9,343 nucleotides of DNA from JALXCG01 sp026991065 [NCBI: Gemmatimonadota bacterium]. GTDB lineage: Bacteria; GCA-2686955. A program made the position numbers and the translations under genes. This document shows, in pieces, positions 1-6,290 of this stretch. The stretch is taken from contig JALXCG010000011.1 in NCBI GenBank assembly GCA_026991065.1, positions 1 to 9,343 on the forward strand, read 5' to 3'. The number at the start of each line of letters is the position of its first letter. The stretch's first letter is position 1. The notes under the pieces are model-generated. The model saw only the letters and a list, made by a program, of their open reading frames with translations. It was not told the origin of the DNA and ran no database searches.

Positions 1-509
1 CCACTGAATTCATGCGGGTAGCGGAACGCCTGCTCACCGGTGAGTCCGACCTTCTCCAGCAGCCAGGCAACCTTTTCGTTGCGCTCGGCGCGCGACATCT
101 GCGGCGCGTGGACCGTGAGCGGCTCGGCGATGATGTCGCCCACCGACCAGCGAGGATTGAGCGAGGAGTAGGGATCCTGGTAGATCATCTGGATCTCGGA
201 GCGCACCGGCCGCATCTCCTGCCGCCCCAAGCGGACCAGGTCGATGACTTCTCCGCTCTTGCGGCGAAACAGGATCTTGCCGCCGGTAACATCCACCAGG
301 CGGAGAATCGCTTTGCCGGCGGTGGTCTTGCCGCAGCCGGACTCACCCACCAGGCCGAGGGTTTCGCCCTTGCGGATGTTCAAGCTGATGCCGTCGACCG
401 CTTTTACCTCGCCCACGCGGCGCAGGAAAATTCCGGCATGAATCGGGTAGTGGACCTTGACCGATTGCATCTCCAGGATGTCGCTGGAGCGCATAGAGAT
501 GCCGCTCAT
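1..509 (-). CDS. oppF: Peptide ABC transporter ATP-binding protein, OppF/DppF type (partial, 3' end beyond left edge)
   Basis: Reading the minus strand from the ATG at 509-507 gives 169 codons that stay open to the window edge. The product is the second cytoplasmic ATPase of the peptide importer; it would pair with the OppD-like ATPase and hydrolyse ATP to drive uptake. Visible parts are the N-terminal Opp-type segment ([10 protein letters not shown], about residues 17-26), Walker A GESGCGKT at 55-62, and the Q-loop context [12 protein letters not shown] around 108-119. The last visible residues, YPHEFS, run into what should be the ABC signature. Walker B and the C-terminal domain lie outside the window. 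The start is set by a GGAGGAG ribosome-binding site five bases upstream and by the ATGA overlap with the preceding ATPase gene, which implies translational coupling. In E. coli yejABEF the two ATPase halves are fused in YejF; here they are separate. The family call is secure; assignment as oppF rather than dppF is by type only. Confidence 0.92.
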   Translation of the reverse strand, partial: MSGISMRSSDILEMQSVKVHYPIHAGIFLRRVGEVKAVDGISLNIRKGETLGLVGESGCGKTTAGKAILRLVDVTGGKILFRRKSGEVIDLVRLGRQEMRPVRSEIQMIYQDPYSSLNPRWSVGDIIAEPLTVHAPQMSRAERNEKVAWLLEKVGLTGEQAFRYPHEFS

Positions 510-1516
510 GAGTTCTCCTCCACGCCACCCGGCTCCACCAAGTGACAGCGACAGAAACGGCCGGGGCGAACTTCGATCAACTCGGGCTCCTCCGTATCGC
601 AGCGGGCGATGCGCTCTGTGCAGCGCTCAGCAAATTTGCAGCCGGCCGGCATGTTGAGAATGCTGGGGACAATGCCGGGAATCGTTTCGAGGCGCCGCTT
701 CGGCTCGCGATCCGGCCGCGGCAGCGAGGCCAGCAGGCCACGGGTATAGGGATGCAGCGGTTCGCGGAAGAGAGGGCCGACCTCGGCGATCTCCTGGATC
801 TTGCCGCCGTACATCACCGCCACTCGCTCACAAGTTTCGGCGACCACCGCCAGGTCATGCGTGATCAACATGATCGAGGCGCTGCCGGTTTTCTTGCGGA
901 CATCGAGCATCAGCTCCAGGATCTGGGCCTGGATGGTGACGTCGAGGGCGGTGGTGGGCTCATCCGCGATGAGGAGCGCGGGGCGCATGGCGAGCGCCAT
1001 GGCGATCATGGCACGCTGACGCATGCCGCCGCTGAACTCGTGCGGGTAGTTTTTCAGCCTGCGGCGGGCGTCGGGGATGCCGACCAGGTCGAGCATCTCC
1101 GCCGCCAGATTCCGCGATTCTTCGGAACTCATGGCGGCGTGGTGAATGATCGCCTCGGTGAGTTGAAAACCGATGGTGAAGACCGGATTCAGCGCGGTCA
1201 TCGGCTCCTGGAAGATCATCGAAATGTCATTGCCGCGGATCTTCTGCATCTCCGCATAGCTGAGATCGAGCAGGTTCTGACCGCGGAAGAGGATTTCGCC
1301 GCTCTCGATGCGCCCCGGGGGGTTGGGGATCAGGCGCATCACCGAGAGTGAGGTGACCGATTTGCCGCTGCCCGATTCCCCGACCAGGCCGAAAACCTCG
1401 TTTTCGTAGATGTGGAAGCTGACCCCATCGACCGCCTTCGCGGTTTGCCCCTCGACATCGAAGTAGGTGCAGAGGTCATTGACTTCAAGGATCTTCTTGC
1501 GCGTTTCGTTACCCAT
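506..1516 (-). CDS. oppD: Peptide ABC transporter ATP-binding protein, OppD/DppD type
   Basis: This 336-residue cytoplasmic ATPase energises the peptide importer. All ABC motifs are present and look intact: Walker A GESGSGKS (46-53), Q-loop glutamine near 103 (IFQEPMTALNP), signature SGGMRQ (162-167), Walker B LLIADEP (181-187) with catalytic Glu186, D-loop (TALD) and switch His220. The C-terminal oligopeptide-transporter domain (about 255-330) has the LHPYTRGLL and IPGIVPS landmarks and a cysteine set C293, C299, C306, C322 and C324. Recently characterised OppD/DppD proteins bind an iron-sulfur cluster with equivalent cysteines; cluster binding here is inference. Length is normal for the family. 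The gene starts 9 bp after the YejE-like permease stops, and its TGA overlaps the ATG of the OppF-like gene. The ribosome-binding site is weak (TTAGG, overlapping the upstream stop), so translation may depend on coupling. Confidence 0.96.
   Translation of the reverse strand: MGNETRKKILEVNDLCTYFDVEGQTAKAVDGVSFHIYENEVFGLVGESGSGKSVTSLSVMRLIPNPPGRIESGEILFRGQNLLDLSYAEMQKIRGNDISMIFQEPMTALNPVFTIGFQLTEAIIHHAAMSSEESRNLAAEMLDLVGIPDARRRLKNYPHEFSGGMRQRAMIAMALAMRPALLIADEPTTALDVTIQAQILELMLDVRKKTGSASIMLITHDLAVVAETCERVAVMYGGKIQEIAEVGPLFREPLHPYTRGLLASLPRPDREPKRRLETIPGIVPSILNMPAGCKFAERCTERIARCDTEEPELIEVRPGRFCRCHLVEPGGVEENS
515..521 (-). promoter_or_regulatory. Ribosome-binding site for the OppF-like ATPase
   Basis: On the minus strand this reads GGAGGAG, five bases before the ATG at 509. 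It lies inside the last codons of the upstream oppD-like gene. It supports this ATG as the true start and fits translational coupling through the ATGA stop/start overlap. Confidence 0.75.
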
Positions 1517-1525
1517 GTGATCTGC

Positions 1526-2923
1526 CTAACGGAGCCGCGAAAAGACTTTGGGATCGAAGGCTTCGCGAACAGCTTCGCCGACAATCACAACGCTGTAGAG
1601 GGTGAGTGCCAGAGCCACTACCGGCACCAGGACCAGGTAGGGATAAAACTTCACATTTTCCAGGCCTTGATGCAGCAGGGCGCCCCAACTCGGTGTTCCC
1701 GGGGGCAGGCCGAAGCCCAGGTAGTCCAGGCTGACGAGAGAGCTGATGTAGGCAACAATTCCAAACGGAGCAAATGTCACGACCGGAACCAGAGAGTTGG
1801 GCAGGATGTGCTTGACAATGATCTTCCAGTCGGAGACCCCGGAGCCGATTGCTGCCTGCACATAATCCTTGGATTTCTCCCGGTAGAACTCACCGCGAAC
1901 GTAGTAGGTGATGCCCAGCCAGGAGCGCAACACGATCATCAGCGTGGCCAGGATCATGAACGACGGCGTCATCAATGAGCCGATGATCATGATGGTGAAG
2001 AGGAAGGGGATGCTGCCCCAGATCTCGACAAAACGCTGCATGCCGATGTCGGTCCAGCCACCGTAGTAGCCCTGGAGACCCCCGACGATGATGCCGAAAG
2101 CGTAACCACAGACCGATACCAGAAGCGCGAACGAGAGCGAGATGCGGAAACCATAGACCAGAAGGACCAGAACATCGCGGCCCGCAACCGTGGTTCCCAG
2201 CGGAATGCCCAGTTTCCAGGAGGGGGCATTGGGAGGCGGGGAGTCGAAATCGTGGCGCAGGGAAGCGGGAGAGTAGGGATAGAGGGTCGGGACAATCCAG
2301 GCGTCGCCGCGGGCAAAAGCATCCTTTGCGGCGACCAGTTCGTCGTAGAGCCGCTGGCGTTTGGTGACCATCGCCTGGCGCTGCTCGTAGCGGGCCTTCT
2401 GGAATTCGCTGGCGTCGGCCGCCGGTGGAGTAAGCTTCTCGAAGCGTCGCTTGGACTTTTCCAACTGCTCCGCGGACGCTGCCAACTGTTCGTCCAGCAG
2501 CGAGGGATCGGCACACATCTGGGCGAAGAGGTGATAGTCCACCTCTCCTGAACCATTCTGTGCAAACTCCTCCTTCGGCAGAAAGAGTGATGCTTCGTAG
2601 AAGGGAATCGCTTTGTTGATCCATTCCTGGACCGCGGGGAAGCGGGTCTGGTCGTTGAAGTGGATCGCCAACGGACGCTGGTTAACGATCAACTCGAGGA
2701 AAAGCGAGATCACAAAGAGGGTCGAGATGGCGATGAACGACCAATAGCCGCGACGAATGCGCTTGAAGCGCATGATTCGCTTCTGCGTGATCGGGGTCAT
2801 CTTCAGGGAGAATCCCAGCAGACGCCCGACCGCGACATACGCCTTGGGGATGCCGCGCGTAGTCAGCCACAGGCCGCCGCCAAAGACTATGAATAGATAG
2901 AGGATCTTCCATGCAGTCGCCAC
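1526..2923 (-). CDS. yejE: Peptide ABC transporter permease, YejE/OppC-like, with additional N-terminal helix and periplasmic insert
   Basis: This 465-residue inner-membrane permease forms the transport channel with the YejB-like protein. The start is GTG, supported by an AAGGAG site eight bases upstream. The OppC-type N-terminal core begins near residue 42 (MTPITQ, then RFKRIRRGYWSF), matching where E. coli YejE begins, with its first core membrane helix at about 61-80. The permease domain covers about 240-460: LQGYYGGWTDI, the EAA loop (about 354-376, YVQAAIGSGVSDWKIIVKHILP) contacting the ATPases, SLDYLGFGLPPGTPSWG, and the C-terminal IVGEAVREAFDP. Two features are unusual: about 41 added N-terminal residues with a hydrophobic segment (5-21), and a charged helical region (about 141-205) in the large periplasmic loop. 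YejE of E. coli is about 340 residues. The usual LGTD motif reads LGTT (242-245). Family assignment is firm; YejE rather than generic OppC is by remembered similarity. Confidence 0.93.
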   Translation of the reverse strand: MATAWKILYLFIVFGGGLWLTTRGIPKAYVAVGRLLGFSLKMTPITQKRIMRFKRIRRGYWSFIAISTLFVISLFLELIVNQRPLAIHFNDQTRFPAVQEWINKAIPFYEASLFLPKEEFAQNGSGEVDYHLFAQMCADPSLLDEQLAASAEQLEKSKRRFEKLTPPAADASEFQKARYEQRQAMVTKRQRLYDELVAAKDAFARGDAWIVPTLYPYSPASLRHDFDSPPPNAPSWKLGIPLGTTVAGRDVLVLLVYGFRISLSFALLVSVCGYAFGIIVGGLQGYYGGWTDIGMQRFVEIWGSIPFLFTIMIIGSLMTPSFMILATLMIVLRSWLGITYYVRGEFYREKSKDYVQAAIGSGVSDWKIIVKHILPNSLVPVVTFAPFGIVAYISSLVSLDYLGFGLPPGTPSWGALLHQGLENVKFYPYLVLVPVVALALTLYSVVIVGEAVREAFDPKVFSRLR

Positions 2924-2931
2924 GGCGAACG

Positions 2932-2937
2932 CTCCTT
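2932..2937 (-). promoter_or_regulatory. Ribosome-binding site deciding the GTG start of the YejE-like permease
   Basis: The minus strand reads AAGGAG here, eight bases before the GTG at 2923-2921 and just after the TAG of the YejB-like gene. The alternative internal ATG, which would start the protein at MTPITQ like E. coli YejE, has no comparable site. The long form with its additional N-terminal hydrophobic helix is therefore favoured. Confidence 0.75.
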
Positions 2938-2938
2938 T

Positions 2939-4030
2939 CTAGCTGAACCGAACCCGTGGATCGACCAGGGCGAGTACGATGTCGGAAATGATGTTTCCGG
3001 TCAGCCGGATCAAGACACCGAAGGTCATGATTCCCATGAGCACCGGATAGTCGCGCTCAACCAGCGAATTGAAGCCAAGCAGGCCCATGCCGGGAATGTT
3101 GCAAGTCTTCTCGATCAGGAAAGAGCCGGCGAAGAGCAGACCGATCGCGTGCCCAACCCCGACACAGATGGGGATCAGAGAGTTGCGCAGGGCATGGACG
3201 AAGACCACGCGCTTTTCGCTCAGCCCTTTGGCAAAAGCGGTCCGCACATAGTCGGAGCCGAGATTGTCCAGAAGACTGTTCTTCATCAGAATGGTCATCG
3301 TGGCGAAACCGGCCAGCATGTAGGCCACCAGGGGGATGGCGGTATGGGCCAGTTGGTCTTTGATGCACCACCAGTAGGCCCCCTGGGCCCACATCTCGTC
3401 CCAGCCGGCGGAGCGAAAATCTCCCAGGGGGAGAAACTGCATGCCGTAGTTGTCGGTGGCAAAGAGCAGCATCAGCACCAGGGCAGCGACAAAACCGGGA
3501 ATCGAGTAGCCGAGAAAAACCACGACGGAGGTTGCGGTATCGAAGAAGGTGCGATGCTCCAGCGCCTTCTTGACCCCGAGCGGAATACAGACCAACCAGG
3601 TTGCGATGTAGCCGATGAGGCCGAAGTAGATCGAAATCGGGAACTTGGAGACAATCGTAGCGAGGACCGGGTCGCCGTAGCGATAGGACATCCCCATGTT
3701 TCCCTGGAGAATCCCGTTGAGCGCGCCGCCGGCGGCATCATCCGGCCAGAGTCCCAGCCAGATCAGGTAGCCGACCGGGATTGCGCGATCGAGCTTGTAA
3801 TAGCGCTTGAGTTGATCCATCGCCTCCTGCGGCAGATCGTAGGAGCCGGTCTCGCCAAGGGCCGCCGCGCCTCCGGCCCCGCCTTCAGCCATCGCCTGCT
3901 GCTGGATCTGTAGCTGGGCCTGTTCGATGGGGCCGCCCGGGGCCAGCCTCATGAACAGATAGATGACGAAGGTGATGCAGACAAAAGTGACAGGAACCAG
4001 CAGGATCCGCCGAATGAAGTAGCTTGTCAT
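2939..4030 (-). CDS. yejB: Peptide ABC transporter permease, YejB/OppB-like
   Basis: This 363-residue inner-membrane permease matches the length of E. coli YejB (364). It opens with the classic OppB-type N-terminus MTSYFIRRILLVPVTF and the first helix (about 8-27), followed by LAPGGPIEQ (29-37). A Gln/Ala/Gly-rich periplasmic stretch (38-60) leads into YYKLDRAIPVGYLIWL. Further helices fall at about 132-152, 166-190, 228-249, 284-306 and 328-350. The EAA cytoplasmic loop is at about 261-287 (YVRTAFAKGLSEKR then HALRNSLIP), and the protein ends with the typical LVDPRVRF. I take ATG 4030 as the start because it matches the family. A GGAGGA site sits 17 bases from this ATG but only 8 bases from an in-frame TTG at 4039-4037, which would add three residues (M-H-G). 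The open frame extends further upstream, but that part is not credible coding sequence. The gene pairs with the YejE-like permease 15 bp downstream. Confidence 0.94.
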   Translation of the reverse strand: MTSYFIRRILLVPVTFVCITFVIYLFMRLAPGGPIEQAQLQIQQQAMAEGGAGGAAALGETGSYDLPQEAMDQLKRYYKLDRAIPVGYLIWLGLWPDDAAGGALNGILQGNMGMSYRYGDPVLATIVSKFPISIYFGLIGYIATWLVCIPLGVKKALEHRTFFDTATSVVVFLGYSIPGFVAALVLMLLFATDNYGMQFLPLGDFRSAGWDEMWAQGAYWWCIKDQLAHTAIPLVAYMLAGFATMTILMKNSLLDNLGSDYVRTAFAKGLSEKRVVFVHALRNSLIPICVGVGHAIGLLFAGSFLIEKTCNIPGMGLLGFNSLVERDYPVLMGIMTFGVLIRLTGNIISDIVLALVDPRVRFS

Positions 4031-4161
4031 GCCATGCAACTTGGGGTTCCTCCGGGCAAGTAGGGGAAACACTGTCGGCGCCGACCGATTGTGCCGCCGC
4101 CGGCAGCGTGGGGGTGGGATCGACTCATGAGCGGCTCGCCGCCGGGACCACGCCTGGCTTC
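4031..4161 (-). other. Intergenic gap between yejA-like and yejB-like genes with small GC-rich inverted repeats
   Basis: These 131 bases contain no credible gene. Three short perfect inverted repeats are visible: the 12-bp palindrome GTCGGCGCCGAC (4074-4085), a 5-bp stem with 4-base loop TGCCG-CCGC-CGGCA (4092-4105), and GCGGC-TC-GCCGC (4131-4142). No T-run follows them on the minus strand, so none looks like an intrinsic terminator. Hairpins at this position, between a binding-protein gene and its permease genes, often allow the binding protein to be made in excess through mRNA processing or partial termination; applying that here is inference. The yejB ribosome-binding site lies at the far end. 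Confidence 0.5.
4048..4053 (-). promoter_or_regulatory. Ribosome-binding site of the YejB-like permease, optimally placed for a TTG start
   Basis: The minus strand reads GGAGGA. The spacer is 8 bases to the in-frame TTG at 4039, 17 bases to the ATG at 4030, and 12 bases to an out-of-frame ATG at 4035. By spacing alone the TTG is the best initiator; by family comparison the ATG is expected. The two products differ by only three residues. Confidence 0.6.
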
Positions 4162-6006
4162 CTAGCCCCAGGGTTTGACGATTACTTCGCCCTGCGGCAG
4201 CGACTGGTCCGCCTTCATCGCGGCGTCCAGGGCGGCTTCGCGCTCGGGATCGAACCACCAGAGCTGCATGATCTCCTCCTCCGGCTGCTGGCCGATGCGG
4301 GAGATGTAGGTGTCCGGATGGCCGAAGCGATCCCAGTAGAGAATCCGCATGTAGTTGCTACCCCAAGCGAGGGCGTAGGGATGCTCGTTGAAGACGATGG
4401 AGTCGATCTCGCGCGTGATCTTCTTCTGCGAGGGGCGATCAAGCGTCATATCGTAGAGCTTGAGCAGGGAATCGACCTTGGCGTTCTTGAAGCCGCAGAC
4501 GTTGTTGTTGTGCGGAAGGTCGGCCAGATCGGAGCGCCACGAAGTTTCCGGGTTGGGAAAGAGCAGGGCGCTGAAACTCTGGAAGGTGACATCGAATTGA
4601 CGCTCGCCCACCTTCTTGAAGAGGGTGGAGGGATCGATCAGTTTCAGGTTGAACTTGATCCCCGCCTCTTCATAGTCCTCCTTGACGATCAGCCAGATCC
4701 GTTCCCAGGCTTGGGAGCCATATTCGAGCGTAATCTCGAACTGCTTGCCGTCCGGGCCCACCAGATAGCCGGCGTCATTGCGGGTTTTGTAGCCGGCTTC
4801 CCAGAGCAGCTCTTCGGCGCGGTCGGGGTCGAAACGGATTTTCGGATTGGTATCTTCACTGCCCCAGTCACGCCCCGGATAGTAAGAGTCGAGAAATGTG
4901 TATTGATTAAAGAAGAGCTTCTCCATCAGGCGCTCGCGGTTGAAGAGGTGGGCGAAGGCCAGGCGCACCCGCCGATCATTAAAGGGCGGTTTGCGCATGT
5001 TCATGGCAAAGCCGCTGATGCCTTGCGGTGCCTGGTTGTAGATCTTGCGGCGCTTGACCCAGCCCTTCTTGATCACATTCTCGCGCGGCAGATCCTGGAC
5101 CCAGCGCTGAGCCCGCGTGGCGCGATAGAAATCCAATTCGCCCGCTTTGAACTTCTCGTACTCCAACTCCTGATCACGGATGACCGAGAAGGTGATCTTC
5201 TTGAAATTGTAAGTGTTCTTGGCCCACGGCTCGTTCTCCGCCCACCAGTCGTCGCGGCGGGTCAGAGTGAGAGAATCCCCCTTCTTGAGGTCGCCCTCTT
5301 TCAGAATGTAGGGGCCGCTGCCCGGCATCATCTTCCAGTTGTACTCCTTCAGGAATTGCTCCCCGGGGATGTGCACATACTTTTCCGGATAGATCGCCAT
5401 GCCGCCGAAATAGAGGAAGAGCCGCCAGTTGGCCTCTTTGGTGGTGACCTTGATGGTGTAGGGATCGACGATCACCGGCTCCTGGTAGTTTTCGGCGAAG
5501 GTCATGCGGTTGGAAGGGTCGTTGCGATCCTCCTGCACCCGGTGCCACCAGGAGTAGTAAACATCCTTGGCGGTGACCGGAGCGCCATCGGAGAAATGCG
5601 CGCGCTGATCCAGCCGGAACCAGAAGGTCTGGGTGCCGTCGGGGTTCTGATCGATCTTCCACTCTTTGGCGAGGAGCGGGATGTACTCTTCGGTGTCGGG
5701 GTGGATGCCGATCATCGATTCGTAAACCAGGGCGTTCACCGCGGCGATCGACACTGAGTTGGAGTTCGGCCCCTGGCGCCGGAGAGTGTTGGGGAAGGCC
5801 CGCCAGACCACCGGCAGCGCTTTGTCGCTGGTGCGCAGGGCGCGGGGATCGCCCAGCGGACGGTAGTCGCCGCCGTTTTGCCAGCCGTCGGTGGCGTGCG
5901 CGGAGGGCGCTGTGAATGCCAGATTGAGTAGCAGCGCCGTACCACCGGCGACCAGGGTTCGAAGAAGCGGGCGGAAGGGGAGTGGGGATCGAACTGCTCG
6001 TGGCAT
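4162..6006 (-). CDS. yejA: Periplasmic peptide-binding protein of ABC importer, YejA-like (solute-binding family 5)
   Basis: This 614-residue periplasmic receptor delivers peptides to the YejB/YejE-like channel. E. coli YejA is of similar length (about 604). A Sec signal peptide is evident: basic start MPRAVRSPLPFRPLLR, hydrophobic core LVAGGTALLLNLAF, and a likely cleavage after SAHA (A38). There is no lipobox cysteine, so the protein is soluble rather than a lipoprotein. Family 5 landmarks include ALVYESMIGIHPDTEEYIPL, the conserved LDQRAHFSDGAPVTAKDVYYS stretch near 150-175, GSGPYILKEG, and the YejA-type RRDDWWAENEPWAKNTYNFKKI followed by EKFKAGELDF. Family members typically bind oligopeptides, and YejA orthologues import microcin C; the real ligand is not predictable. 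The ATG at 6006 has no good ribosome-binding site, but no upstream in-frame start is evident. It heads the operon and is divergent from the TonB receptor gene. Confidence 0.94.
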   Translation of the reverse strand: MPRAVRSPLPFRPLLRTLVAGGTALLLNLAFTAPSAHATDGWQNGGDYRPLGDPRALRTSDKALPVVWRAFPNTLRRQGPNSNSVSIAAVNALVYESMIGIHPDTEEYIPLLAKEWKIDQNPDGTQTFWFRLDQRAHFSDGAPVTAKDVYYSWWHRVQEDRNDPSNRMTFAENYQEPVIVDPYTIKVTTKEANWRLFLYFGGMAIYPEKYVHIPGEQFLKEYNWKMMPGSGPYILKEGDLKKGDSLTLTRRDDWWAENEPWAKNTYNFKKITFSVIRDQELEYEKFKAGELDFYRATRAQRWVQDLPRENVIKKGWVKRRKIYNQAPQGISGFAMNMRKPPFNDRRVRLAFAHLFNRERLMEKLFFNQYTFLDSYYPGRDWGSEDTNPKIRFDPDRAEELLWEAGYKTRNDAGYLVGPDGKQFEITLEYGSQAWERIWLIVKEDYEEAGIKFNLKLIDPSTLFKKVGERQFDVTFQSFSALLFPNPETSWRSDLADLPHNNNVCGFKNAKVDSLLKLYDMTLDRPSQKKITREIDSIVFNEHPYALAWGSNYMRILYWDRFGHPDTYISRIGQQPEEEIMQLWWFDPEREAALDAAMKADQSLPQGEVIVKPWG

Positions 6007-6093
6007 CGGGGAGTATCCAAAAGGGTGAGCGCGGTGCGCCGGGACCGCGGGAGGGGTGGACCAGCCGTCTGCAGAGGGCCGAGATCGAAAATG

Positions 6094-6123
6094 TGCATAC
6101 CGGAACGTGCCAGTCTAACGCAA
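6094..6123 (-). promoter_or_regulatory. Weak candidate promoter for the peptide-importer operon
   Basis: On the minus strand TTGCGT (6123-6118) is followed after 18 bases by TATGCA (6099-6094), about 90 bases upstream of the yejA-like ATG. Each hexamer matches the housekeeping consensus at only its first three positions, so this is a position-plausible guess rather than a clear promoter. Confidence 0.2.
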
Positions 6124-6275
6124 AGCGAGGCCAACATCACCAACCGCCTTCTCTTCACCCTTCGATTTCCGGCCGGGATGCCGCAACTCTGCGACAAATC
6201 ACCACATCTTGCGTGCCTCTCTTTGTCTCTAGGATTCGGGCGAATGATTTGCAGACTGTTTACGTCTCGAATGAT

Positions 6276-6282
6276 GAGGAGA
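6276..6282 (+). promoter_or_regulatory. Ribosome-binding site deciding the start of the copper receptor
   Basis: GAGGAGA lies eight bases before the ATG at 6291, and a signal peptide begins at that ATG. The open frame continues upstream to 5982, but this site and the signal peptide show that translation begins at 6291. Confidence 0.8.
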
Positions 6283-6290
6283 TTCTGGTC

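Larger units (their letters stand above)
6007..6290. other. Divergent intergenic promoter region between the peptide importer and the copper receptor
   Basis: These 284 bases separate two divergently transcribed genes and must contain both promoters. The half nearer the receptor is visibly less GC-rich than its surroundings. No convincing terminator, riboswitch or RNA gene is seen. Three CGAATG repeats occur at 6241, 6268 and 6297 (the last inside the receptor gene), and ATTCG-GG-CGAAT forms a small inverted repeat at 6234-6245. A weak plus-strand promoter candidate is TTGCGT (6209-6214) with TAGGAT (6230-6235), but the 15-base spacer is short. No recognisable copper-regulator operator was found by eye. 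Confidence 0.5.

Noticed and set aside
542-1351. Plus-strand open frame of 269 codons opposite the OppD-like gene
   Set aside because: The minus strand carries all ABC ATPase motifs; this frame is His/Asp/Gly-rich shadow sequence.
3149-3913. Plus-strand open frame opposite the YejB-like permease
   Set aside because: Shadow of a permease gene with intact membrane helices and EAA loop on the minus strand.
4031-4258. N-terminal extension of the YejB-like permease to 4258
   Set aside because: It would run into the yejA-like gene, is Arg-rich and unlike the family, and a good ribosome-binding site lies much closer to the family start.
4024-5757. Long plus-strand open frame (577 codons) opposite the yejA-like gene
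   Set aside because: It is antisense to a clearly recognisable solute-binding protein and resembles no family; its openness comes from GC-rich codon use on the other strand.
6094-6113. TGGCACG-like box on the minus strand resembling a sigma-54 promoter
   Set aside because: The distance between the GG and GC elements is 13 bases rather than the required 10.
5982-6290. N-terminal extension of the copper receptor to 5982
   Set aside because: The extension would overlap the divergent yejA-like gene, and both the signal peptide and the ribosome-binding site mark 6291 as the start.
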